Assembly (NCBI RefSeq): GCF_932526225.1
Contig: NC_064039.1
Location: forward strand, 11,054,139-11,118,138
Length of the DNA: 64,000 nucleotides
Source: Nematostella vectensis
Lineage: Eukaryota > Cnidaria > Anthozoa > Actiniaria > Edwardsiidae
Direction: 5' to 3'
The translations under genes were made by a program, and so were the position numbers. The notes under the pieces were generated by a model. It had not been told where the DNA came from. It was given only the letters and a program-made list of their open reading frames with translations, and searched no databases. This document shows, in pieces, positions 33,101 through 43,718 of the stretch; within the stretch, counting starts at the first letter, position 1; each line of letters opens with the position of its first letter.

Positions 33101-36100
33101 AAGAAACTGGCGCACACCGGATTGGGCGCAGATATCGGATATTTCGAATTAACAAGGATTAGGAGAATTCTCCTTCCCCATCAGGATATACTCCGTCTGC
33201 CAGCGCCACTCAGTTTTACGTAAAATGCCCTCGTCTTTTACCCCTGTTTCAAATAAGGTTGCACTCGAGACCTCACGTTTAGATGTGCCGTAACCCGCAG
33301 TGATGACTGAATCCTGGTCAGCTTATGACATTGTGAATGTTTGAAGGCACATAAAAATCAATGTAACAGCTATTTAAACTCAGATTTGCTTCCATTTAAT
33401 CTTGTTTGCCTATTTTTATACACTGCCGGTCACACCACATGGAAGGAACCCTCGAATGAAACCTTATTTAAAATCCTTTCTCTAAGAAACATGAGCACTC
33501 AAGTCTAACACTCCTTCTAAGAACCTCTTTAAGCAACAGCTTTCCTATGATATTCGTACCCTTAAGTAAAAAATGCAAAAAAAAAAGAAAACAAAAATGC
33601 AAATATCTGTAACAAACATCGGCTTTCAAAACGTAGTATCTATTCGATATTCAGCAAAGTAGATCTTTAAAAAGCTTTTGTATAACATAGATGTTGTTTC
33701 TTCATTTGTATTGTTTAGTTAGTCATTAAAGAAAAATGCAATGGCCGTGCAAAATAACATCGATTGCGCAGAAAATCCCTTTCGCTCTACCTTTTCTTCT
33801 TGTTAGTTCAATCATTGTGACATAGCAGCTGGCATGACGGGATTTTGGTCTCTCGTGATAGAAACACGAGCGCTGAGTCAGTCTTTGCGCCACCCGGCGC
33901 CACCATGACAAACGGATACAAAAAGACCAAGAAATTGACTTGATGACTTGGTGTCTCTCAGTGATTTCCATGTTGTGATTTAAAATTTAGAGGTGTTTTT
34001 TTTTTCATATATCCACATCCGCTCACTCTCTTGAAAGAACGAGTATAGCTAATGGAAGCAAAGTCATCTTTGTTTTTAAACTTTTTTGTGTCCATGGCTA
34101 AGTAACGAAAAGGCGGAGGCCTGAAAGTCCCTTGTTGTCAGGAAGAGTCGCTTCTTAAAGGAGGTAAAATATATTGACAAGTCAGTTTCATAATTTGAGC
34201 TAGTTCCATTTATTTAAACTATTTTAATAAGTATATATAAAGTAAAATAATATTTAAAGTTAAATAATATTTACTATTTATAGCTCGTTCTTTTATACTT
34301 TCCTTTACATATTGCCTATTTTTTTGTTTATCATTTACCCTTCGTTACCGCTTTTTAATGTATAGCTAGACGATTTGTACATCATCTCGTCATCGAGTTG
34401 TACTATACCCTACCACTGGGACACTGACTGATTGTGAATGATTAAGATAGATACATGAGAGATACGAAATAAATACACTAAGATTTGTTAAGGAAAACCA
34501 AAATTTCCCCACAATTAAGATGACACTAAACGCTACCTAAAGTGTTTTATCCTTGAAACCATCTGTAGAAGAAAATATTACAGGATTTCTTTTGATTGCG
34601 ATAAAGCATCTTCAGTTCACAACACGACATGATAAACAGCCCTTTACAGTTTATGATCAGAAATGGAACTGGAGGCACCCGGAGTTGAGTGATGACCCCG
34701 AAGCCAGGAAAAAGATAAATCGTCTAGCTCACAGAGCCTTTTTACTACAGACGCATTTGCTAAATGCCGTGTAGGCGTATGAAACTGATGCAAATTCTGA
34801 CCTTTTACGTTCAACTCATTTATCAAGAAGCAGCAAACATTTCGTTGAATGTCAGGTAAATATCTGGTTGTAATCTATCCTTGTTAGACGATATATAATT
34901 GCTTGAAGATGCTGCATACTAACAGGCTTAACTGTTTTCCCGTAAAGCTATAGGACCAAGGGGACCTCTTTTGTGATTGTTAAGAAAATGCACATCAAAG
35001 ACTACTTAGTACCCTGTTTTTGTGCTCCCAGAGCATTGGCTGAAGCACGAAAGCTGAGGAGCATACTACTCCTAAGCCTAAAGCCCTTGTCTCCCACTTT
35101 CGTTCAATTCTATATTCTCGCTGAATGATTTGATGTTTGGAAGCCCTTAAGGCTATTTGGAGAACCCGTCCTTGGAGGTGTTTCCCGTTGATGAAGATTC
35201 TTGCTAGAAATGATTTGATTTCTTTTTTAAGTGTCTTTTTAGAGCACTTTCTATAAGAGCAATAAAAAAATAACTGTGTCACCGCGCAAAAAGGGCGAGA
35301 CTAAATGATAAGTAGGGAAAATACTTAGACGAATTGTTTTCAATCATCGTATGAAAGTCTTAAGTTGAAATAGAAATAAATTATGAAATACAAAAATGTA
35401 GATATCTCGCCTTCTTTTTAAGTTGGAATAGAAACAAAAAATAAAATACAAAAATATAGGTATCTCTCCTTCTTTTCAAAAATTCTAGGAGTAGCAGATT
35501 ATTTATTATTTGTTTTTAGTGCGATAAACATGCAGATCGGAAAATTTTTCCAAATATTGACCAAATATGAGCTGTACTAGTTGGTGCATTTGAATAATGT
35601 TTGGAATAAAGAGTTATTATTGATGTTCTTTATAGTCCGAAATACTTAAATCCGATAAAAGCGCAAAGCCTTTGTGAAAAAAAAGGATTTAGGAGTATCG
35701 GCCCAAAGAATCAGGTTACCTCAAAGATCCTTGTTATTTGAAACAACATGGTTATAAAGAACTAAAAGAGACGGTGTGTCTCGGATTCGTAACTAAAAAC
35801 AGAAAATTCCTTTATTTTAAATGAGTTTTTCCAATTTCACGCAATTATTACCAAGGTGCGATAAACGAGGAACTAGCAAACTTGGGGAAACTTCAATCAA
35901 CCTGGAACCCATAACATGTCATTTCTCGTTCAATATCTTTCTTTGTTGTCGGCTTTAATTCCCTCATTAAATGAATATGAAGCGCTCATTTTTCCGCTAA
36001 TTAAACATTTCTATCCCAAGGACAAGTCAAATAGACATTCATGAAAACCCATTCAGGAAAACTGACACAAAAACCAACATTCGCCTGGAGTCAAAACTTT

Positions 36101-37507
36101 AATTACAAAAAACGAGTCCTTCTATCCGAGAGGTGCTTTCCCATATTGATCTTTGGCAGTAAACATGGACTACACTTAGAAGACAATCACAATAAGATTT
36201 TGAAAACGGAGCGGATGGAGGGATCTATGGTAATATTGCGTTTTTAGTCTGTTAAGAAAATTAATATCTCTTTCGTCAGTTGTCGGCGAGTTGTAATGGT
36301 TACCCATGGAATCGGAAAGTGGGCCAAACATAAAGTACTTTGCCAATTATCAAATGTAATATGATTTGAAATGAAACTGTTCCGATATTTCTTTGAAAAA
36401 GTAAAACGCAAAAAAGCTTTTTAATGTAAATAAAGGAATGTCATGTTCGATGTTTCTAGGGGATTTGCGCTCCGCACAACTCAAGATGTACATTAACAGC
36501 CAAACTTAACGCAAATTTGCTCTTTTAATAGGCCAAAACCGAAAGCCGAAAACGTTCTATTGAAATAGCAAATTCATATTATCTTTTTTATCAGCTTTTC
36601 CGGTGGTACCTATATGGCATGGATCGCCCGCTTAAGACAGACGTCACCAGTCAACGCGAGATTTGCTTGCTTTTCTTAGTGAGACAGCTGGCCAAACAAG
36701 TTGGCTTCCCTCGTCCAATGATCAACTGCTTCCTGCCAGGCCTCGGAGGGAATTTAAGGAGAGCAGCCACACGCAAGAATTAAAACTTGAGATTCGCGTG
36801 AAGGAGTTCACGTCAGTTGGCGAAGGAGACACATAAACAAACGCTCTCCAAACATTTCTTATTATTCACCGCTAACGACCATCCAAGCAACGATAGAAAC
36901 ACTCCGGGACGAAATATATTTTTTTTCATACGATAAAAACATTAGAGTGAGGAGAGGAAAAGTTGTTGTGGACACGTTTGACACTATTGCGTATCAACTG
37001 AAGATATACTGCTTTGTTATAAAACACGCTGATCTGATTGAGGAAAGAGAAGTGATATTACTTTATTTTGCCGACAAGTGTTTTTAGTCAAAAAGAAAAG
37101 GCGCGCGGGCCGCTAATTGCAGACAGCAGGCCCGAAGCATTAAAGGTTGGTCATTATTGCACCCATGATAATATCGATAACTAGGAGATATACGCTTAGC
37201 TCGGGTTGGTCGGCAAAGACAGGGACAGAGAAAAGGTTTGTAACAAAACAAGACAGGCGATTTTTATCATGGCAGACCGGAAAGCATAACAGCTAGCTGG
37301 CCGAGCAATAAGCGTTCAAAAAGACGCAATCAATCTACAGCCCCCTGATATCAATTAGTACGAAAAAAAAAAGCGAGACAAAATCACGGTCATCCGTCCC
37401 CCGATTGCCTTAAAAGAGCGCACGCGCACTAGAGCGCGAAGTCAAGCCCTGTGCAAGTGCCGTGTCAGCCAGTTGAGTGTTGCTCAAGTAAACGCCGTAA
37501 CTTCAAG
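30128..37507. other. Gene-poor region upstream of the GPCR
   Basis: AT-rich, with only short open frames (all under 125 codons) and no family that I recognise. I found no splice-joined exons. It may contain GPCR promoter, enhancers or 5' UTR. Small A/T-rich simple repeats occur near 34.2-34.3 kb and 35.3-35.5 kb; the latter is a near-duplicate pair around AAAATATAGGTATCTC. Confidence 0.4.
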
Positions 37508-38602
37508 ATGGCAGTCAACCGCGTATTGCCACCGCTAGACCAACTGAGTCCACTCTGCCAATACTACTACAACAACTGCTCGAACGAGACAGTTCTAAAT
37601 GTGCGGAATCCGTCTCAGTGCTGGCGAGATTGGTTTAGCATGTGTGCAGTGCAGGCCCCCAAGACCCCGCCGAACACCGCCATCCTTGTTGGTATAATCA
37701 TCGTCATCGCCTTTTTTTCACTTATTGGGAACTCGATCGTTTGTATCGTGTTCTGTCTGTACGACCAGCTTCGATTAGTCAAACATTTCTTCGTGGTGAA
37801 CTTAGCAGTTGTCGATAATATTCTGGTAACAGTGTCAATACCTCTCTTTGTGGCGTTTCTACTCGGCGGGGGTCAGAACTCGTCCCTTTGCCGGGCTCAG
37901 ATTGTGATTGACATTCTCTGCGGCACGGCATCCATCATGACGCTCGCTGCAATCGCTCTGGAGCGCTTCGTCGCCGTGGAAGAGCCGCTATTGTACACTA
38001 CCAAAGTAACAGCCCAGCGCGCCACGGTAGTGCTGGCATTTACTTGGATTTATTCCATCATAGTCTCCTTCGTGCCTTTCTTCTCGCTCCTATCCAATCC
38101 TAGGATGCAGTGCTTGTTCTTTGGAGGCGAGTTCGTGATTTTCATCACCGTCACAAGCTTTGTGGCGCCGGTAGGAGTGATGATATTCGCGTATTGGCGA
38201 ATCTTTAAGATTGCGCATCGCCACGCTACGCGTATCATGGCTATGATCCCGCGCAGCCAGAATAACAACACAAGCGAGGAAAACGAATCGAGGCATCGCC
38301 ATGTGAAAATGAGTAGGGAGCTGCGCGGTGCCAAGACTCTGACTATAATCATGTGTACGCATATAATATGCTGGTCTCCGTTATTCTTATTCTACCTTGT
38401 GGATGCCTACTATCCTGGCCGAAATAGAAAAGTTTCCTTAGTCGCAAACTACATCATTCTGGTGCTCCGTTACTGCAATACTCTCGCAAACCCTATTATC
38501 TACTCGGGAATCAACAGACAATTTCGCGCCGCTATTCTCAAGTTTGTTCTCCGCAAGGAGAGCAGGGAAGGACTTGGGGTTACTATTTTTACAAATTCTT
38601 GA
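37508..38602 (+). CDS. Orphan class A (rhodopsin-like) GPCR, intronless
   Basis: Seven-helix receptor of the plasma membrane, 364 aa, in one exon. The ATG at 37508 (AAGATGG context) is chosen; the frame stays open upstream only from a GTG. Visible features: N-glycosylation site NCSN at 23-26; TM1 GN (74-75); TM2 LAVVD (99-103); TM3 cysteine 128 followed by ERF at 152-154 in place of DRY; a basic third loop (RHRHVKMSRELRGAKT); CWSP in TM6; NPIIY in TM7; and a short tail. DRY-to-ERF change and NPIIY are both tolerated in class A. The third-loop/TM6 layout resembles aminergic and peptide receptors, but the conserved TM3 aspartate of amine receptors is not obvious. Ligand unknown. Intronless GPCRs are common in cnidarians. 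Confidence 0.9.
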   Translation: MAVNRVLPPLDQLSPLCQYYYNNCSNETVLNVRNPSQCWRDWFSMCAVQAPKTPPNTAILVGIIIVIAFFSLIGNSIVCIVFCLYDQLRLVKHFFVVNLAVVDNILVTVSIPLFVAFLLGGGQNSSLCRAQIVIDILCGTASIMTLAAIALERFVAVEEPLLYTTKVTAQRATVVLAFTWIYSIIVSFVPFFSLLSNPRMQCLFFGGEFVIFITVTSFVAPVGVMIFAYWRIFKIAHRHATRIMAMIPRSQNNNTSEENESRHRHVKMSRELRGAKTLTIIMCTHIICWSPLFLFYLVDAYYPGRNRKVSLVANYIILVLRYCNTLANPIIYSGINRQFRAAILKFVLRKESREGLGVTIFTNS

Positions 38603-38824
38603 AAACTGAGCAACGAGCAGCAAAGCAAAAAAGCGCTTATTATTCGGCATGATCATGGAACTAATGTGGACTGTAAACACTACCAAAAGATAGCTCAGGA
38701 TTAAGATAATCTATTCATAAAAGAAAACGTGGCCATGATCGCGTACCATATGATGTTATGGAATAGATGGCGTGAACCGAAAGAAAATATCGTGCGGATG
38801 TCTGTTTTGGGCATTCAGAAAGAA

Positions 38825-38830
38825 AATAAA
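38825..38830 (+). terminator. Candidate poly(A) signal for the GPCR gene
   Basis: AATAAA about 220 bp after the GPCR stop codon, in A-rich DNA (AAGAAAATAAACCC). It is the first such hexamer downstream on the same strand. Confidence 0.35.
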
Positions 38831-39262
38831 CCCTCAAACGTTAAAGTGTTTTTAAAGTCTTTAAAGAGGTGAAAAGCCATGACTTAATAATGGGTGAGAA
38901 ATTAAAAAAAAAAGTTCAATGGTACGTTATGAGATTGTATGCTCTCAGTACATTCTGTTCTCAAAACGCAGCATCTTTTTTCTCTGAAATCTACACACTG
39001 CACAGGACGATCAAATTACAATTGGATAAAAGGACGAGCCTATTTTTTAGGCCTGGTGGGCTCCCATGCGGTCTGAATTTGGTAGTTTGTGCATACCGAT
39101 TTTTCACATCACAAGAACCAACACTTGGAGTCAGCGATGGATTACGCTTTTAGCCTCTTCAGACTCATAAGAGAATGTGTCACGCAAATACGAGAGATAA
39201 CCGGATACATTGGTTTATAACGAATACTAATAAAAAATACTTATGGTAGGTGATAAAATGGG

Positions 39263-39314
39263 GAAAAAAGACAATGTGCGGAATCCGTCTCAGTGCTGGC
39301 GAGAAAAAAGACAA
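39263..39314 (+). other. Templated insertion: 28-bp GPCR fragment flanked by a 12-bp repeat
   Basis: Positions 39273-39304 are identical over 32 bp to 37598-37629 in the GPCR coding sequence, same orientation. The inserted core (39275-39302) is bracketed by the direct repeat GAAAAAAGACAA at 39263-39274 and 39303-39314. The identity runs 2 bp into the repeat on each side. No other similarity to the receptor is seen around it, so it is not a gene duplicate. Confidence 0.85.
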
Positions 39315-42300
39315 CACATAGGAGTAACATTTGTATAAAGAATTAGATACAGAATAGCATTGTAGAAATCATGAATAGAGATACTAAATACTGTAAATAC
39401 ATGAATTATTACCTTATTTGCAAAATATTACGATGGTAGTAAGATAATGAATTGTTCCTGAAGGTACGGATCTGCGCCCGACATAATGATAAACCAGATA
39501 ACGACATGTAAAAATGCCCACGAAAAGGTATTTCTAAATATGGTTCAGCTTGGAAAGATAAATTTACGGCGAAGTGTTTATTTTTTTTTCTATTTTGGTT
39601 TAACAGGAAGCTTTTCTCTTTTTGTGTGTGTGCCGAAAATACCCACGTTCATTCATACAAAACACACTTAAACATTGATCCTCTCTCGTTCAACAATTTA
39701 CGCATTCTGAATGCGCCAATGACGCACACTAGATACAAACACGTTGACGGTGTTTCCCTCTTTACCGTGTTAGCCGCGCTTTACAAGGCGCAAAATACGA
39801 CTTTCACGAAAGCATATATAGTTTCCCACCTGTTAAATCGTAACCGCGCCCTGTCAATAAAAGTGGTCATTTGGACGCTGTGTGGTGTTCTTTTAACCCG
39901 GATTGATTATGGTGGTGGTGGGGTGGGGAGGATATGAAAATAGCCCGGTTATCCTTTTTATCGTTTCCTATGAAGTATAAACCGGGAAGCAATTTTCCTC
40001 CAGCTTTTGAAAAATAAAATCGCCAATTTTCGGGCTAATTTGAAAGGAGAATTAAAAATGCAAACTTGTTGAAAATCATGGTCATGGAAGCTTTTATATT
40101 TTATCATCATTGAGAACCAAAGCTAACTAATTATTCAAAGACAAGAGAACATTGAAATGATAGGCGTCGAAATACGAGGATTTATTAGAAAATCTTTGTA
40201 AGCGGATTAGACAAAGAGAACTTGTATACTCTGCTGAGTTCTGGGCTTCGGCACGCCATTGGTAACGTTTGAGTAAAAAGGCAGAGATCAAAATTAAGAT
40301 CAGTAAAAAATGAAAGGAAAAAAAAAACATTTAAGGGAAGTTAAAAAGATAAAAAAAAGTAAAAAAAAAAACGAAAAAATACCGCAAGTGTCATTATAGT
40401 AAGCGCCAATATCGTAACATGACAGCCTTCAAGTTTTTTATCCTCTTCCAAAATTAGAGGTCTTAAGCAAATTAACGGGTTCTATGGAAATACAAACCGA
40501 GGAAGCAACTGTCAGAATGGCAAAGCAGCAAAATGGCAAATAATATTAAAAATTACCGTCGACTGACAGAGGCGTTTTATCAAAATGAGCAGCTACACCT
40601 CGTTCCAGTTAGACGATATCGAGCTTTCTCTTGGGTCTTATAGTCTCGTGCGTATATTGTCTTTATTTTGAAAGCAAGATACATTCTAGACAATAACTGT
40701 AAAATATTAGATATGCACCTATATATATTGAATTCGGCGTTTCTTGGTTATTTATTCAAGGTGTTTTTTTAGAGATTAAACGCTTTAGCAGGAGTTAGGG
40801 AAAAAAAGGTGATTATGTTTTCTTTGAGGAGATTTATGCGCCGTAAACCAAAAAAGTCATGATAGTCGTCGTACTAACACTCCTTTGAATTTCCTGAAAA
40901 CAAGGCTAGAAAAATCGCATTACTGCTGGAAAACGCTCAAAGCGTTTTCAAAAAGATATGCACTTAGACAGGGTAGGCGATAGACGCGACGCGCTTCCAA
41001 CCAAAAAAAAAAAATGCCAATTTACGCTAGAATATCGCTATTAGCGCTCTTACAGATCACGTTATTTGCGCTCAGGCTCTTAGCGGCAAAAAAAGCAACT
41101 TGTTCAGCGCTTAAGAATTTTTTCTTTAAAGATTTTATATTTCCGTCATTCTCTGGCTCATTCATTTCTGTGTTTATTTTGGCTTGAGCCACTCAAAAAC
41201 ACTGTCTTGCGCGGCGCGCAAACTAAGAATTTTACCACATGAAGCCATGTCGTGAAAAATGTAAGCGGCGAACAAACTATATGATTGAAGGATTTTTATA
41301 AGAAAACTATGTCTATTTTTCGCAACAAACTCATCATTCGTCAACGGCTTTAAATGGTTTGGCTCTGTCTTCTACTGATTTTAAAGTTACCTGCTTACGA
41401 AATAGAGAACAATGTGCTATTGTTTTCATAAAAGGTGCAAATAACGGCGACTGCAAATGGCATTTTCTTTATTTGCTCTGGTGATCTAATTCCTTTGAGA
41501 TATCCTGAGGTCACTATCTCAAATAATAATTTGATTGTTAAATATTTACAGGATGGGATCAAAAATTAAAGAAGGAATTTAGTGGTTGTTTCTTTTTTCT
41601 GTCCGAGTTCCAAGTACACAAAGTAGCATTATGCATCACAATGTCAGAGATTCACACAATGATTGAATAGCTATAGATAAACGCGTGACCCTACTAACAG
41701 AAATTTCCTTCTTCTTTCTATCAGTTCACTTATCGGTCGCGCGCCTATGGCACAAACAAACGAAAACGTAAAAGGACAAAGACGCGACACGAATAAGTGA
41801 ACTTATAGAAACAAACAGGAAGAAAGCTCTACTAGCAGTGTAAGGTATGAGAGGAATCCAACGAATATGCATACGAATATATCGCGCATTCCCATGAGAG
41901 TATGGATATTCAAGAGAGCCTACGATATTAGCAATCTAATTTTCCAGATTCACCTATTTTCTTGCGCGCATTCAGCGAAAATAAGAGGAGACAATACAAA
42001 TCTTGGGTTTAACATTAAAGAATACTTATAATGTACTAGAAAAGAAGCCACATCTCCGAGGACAGAGAATCAGTCTGTAAGTTTGGATCTTCTCGTTATC
42101 AAGCGCATAGAACACATGCTAGGGATACGCACTCAATTAGGCCTATCTTCTGCAGGCTGTTATAGATAGTTTCCTGATTCTATTATCCTTGATGCCTAGC
42201 AGAAAGGTACTATGTCAATAACTTCTATCGCTCACGGTATCTAGCTTATCCCACCCTTCCTGCTTAAAAGATAAACCCTAACTTTTTGCCCTATTAGGAC

Positions 42301-43442
42301 GCACATGAAATTGATTTTTCGAAATAATTGGAATAATCATTCGAGATAAGGAAGCTGCGAGAACAAGGAATAGTGATCAACAGTTAACAGACAACGCCTC
42401 CATCGATCTGAGAAAGAATAGAGTTCCATTTCCACAGTCAGCACATAAAGCGTCTAAGTGTACAAGGGTGTGTGTATGGGGGAAGGAGGGGGTAGAGGGG
42501 GGATGCGTGTCTGGCCCTTTTCCCCAGAGGGATAGCTCCGTGTATTTGTGGGGCTCCGAGAGTGGTTATAAACAAACATAGTCACGTTTTAAAAATTATC
42601 TTTATCACATTTTAAGTGAAGAAAACAGATTACTATTCTAACCTTACCCTTACGAACCACAAATCATTCAATCGTAATAGACTTGAGGAAGTAATAAAAG
42701 ATGGCCCTAAGGTAATAACAAAACAGCTTCACGAGGATGGCTGTCTCCTTTGTTTTCCTTCCTTTAATCACCATCATAGCGTAATTGTCTTTTTGCCTAA
42801 TGATTAATTACGGAGGATGGTGGTTAAAGAAGGGCGTGGGGTCTAACCTTCTCCCATTAGACTACTACGAGTAATCACAAAAGGTCTCTAGTGTCATCTC
42901 CTTTATCAATCCCCGCTTTTCGCTTCTATTTCGTACTTCTAATTCTAATTCTAAAAAACCTACCCCTGACACTCGCAGATGAATAAAAGAATGGTACCAA
43001 TGTAAACACTATAAAAACGTGTTTAACGAATATACTGATTTCAAGTCTTCAACCGCTAAAAGGCATTTTATCGATTGACGAATTGAGTTTGGGTATCGAT
43101 ATTAAAAGGTTTTTCCACTTCTTTCTCACTGCTTGTGCATATAATCATGCTCTCCGGTCTCGGATGTTTGGAAATGTTGTTGAGCTTGCTTGTGTATAGA
43201 CATCATATTTGCAATTCTTTTTCCAACACTTTTGCGCGTGGCGCCAACAATATTAAACGGTGTTACGCCAGCAATATTAACGGTGTTACGTGTTGCGGCA
43301 GAAATATTGAATGTTGCGTGTTACGCGAAAGGTGTTGCGTATTACGGCGCAATGACAACAAAAGATATTGTGTTGCTCCTAAAATAAAGGGTGTTGCTTG
43401 TTGCGATATAAGAAAGCTGTTTTTGTTGCTGTAAAACAGTGT
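39315..43442. other. Gene-poor intergenic region
   Basis: No supported coding sequence. Open frames here, such as one of 103 codons at 39626-39937, have no recognisable family or splice context. The only structured pieces seen are the small inverted-repeat element at 41706-41826 and, near 43.25-43.43 kb, a degenerate run of GTGTTRCG words. Confidence 0.4.
41706..41826. repeat. Short MITE, about 120 bp, with inverted ends of about 40 bp
   Basis: The left arm CTTTCTATCAGTTCACTTAT and the inverse right arm ATAAGTGAACTTATAGAAA match imperfectly and continue into the CGCGCGCC / GACGCGAC blocks. It is too short to code. No target duplication was resolved. Confidence 0.5.
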
Positions 43443-43630
43443 TAAGCCCTGTGCAAACTGCGCCAGCACCCGCCAGCATAGCTGGCGAATTCTTGCTCGA
43501 CTGAGTACAAGACAAAGGAAATGTCAGAAAGTCCATTTCCCATATTGACATTTCCTTTGTCCTATAGTCAGTAAAGCGAAAATTCGCCAGCAATGCTGGC
43601 AGGTGCTGGAGCAGTTTGCACGGGGCTTTA
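43443..43630. repeat. Foldback element, arms about 85 bp
   Basis: The left arm TAAGCCCTGTGCAAACTG and the inverse right arm CAGTTTGCACGGGGCTTTA extend inward through CCAGCAT/ATGCTGG blocks to GACAAAGGAAATGTCA / TGACATTTCCTTTGTC. The centre is short, so single strands would form a long hairpin. It ends 89 bp from the TMC stop codon, possibly within its 3' UTR. Confidence 0.7.
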
Positions 43631-43718
43631 CACCAGCAATGTTGAGCAGTGCTGAACTGTTTCCAAACAAAGACCTCTGTGGAGAATAACCACGAATAGT
43701 ATGGCGTGATACGTGTAG

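Noticed and set aside
34995..35282. 95-codon minus-strand frame with basic composition
   Set aside because: No recognised family, no splice partners and no repeat copies in the window; length is within chance for this region.
37451..37507. Longer GPCR N-terminus starting upstream
   Set aside because: The upstream start would be a GTG; the first ATG is at 37508 in a good context and gives a normal receptor length.
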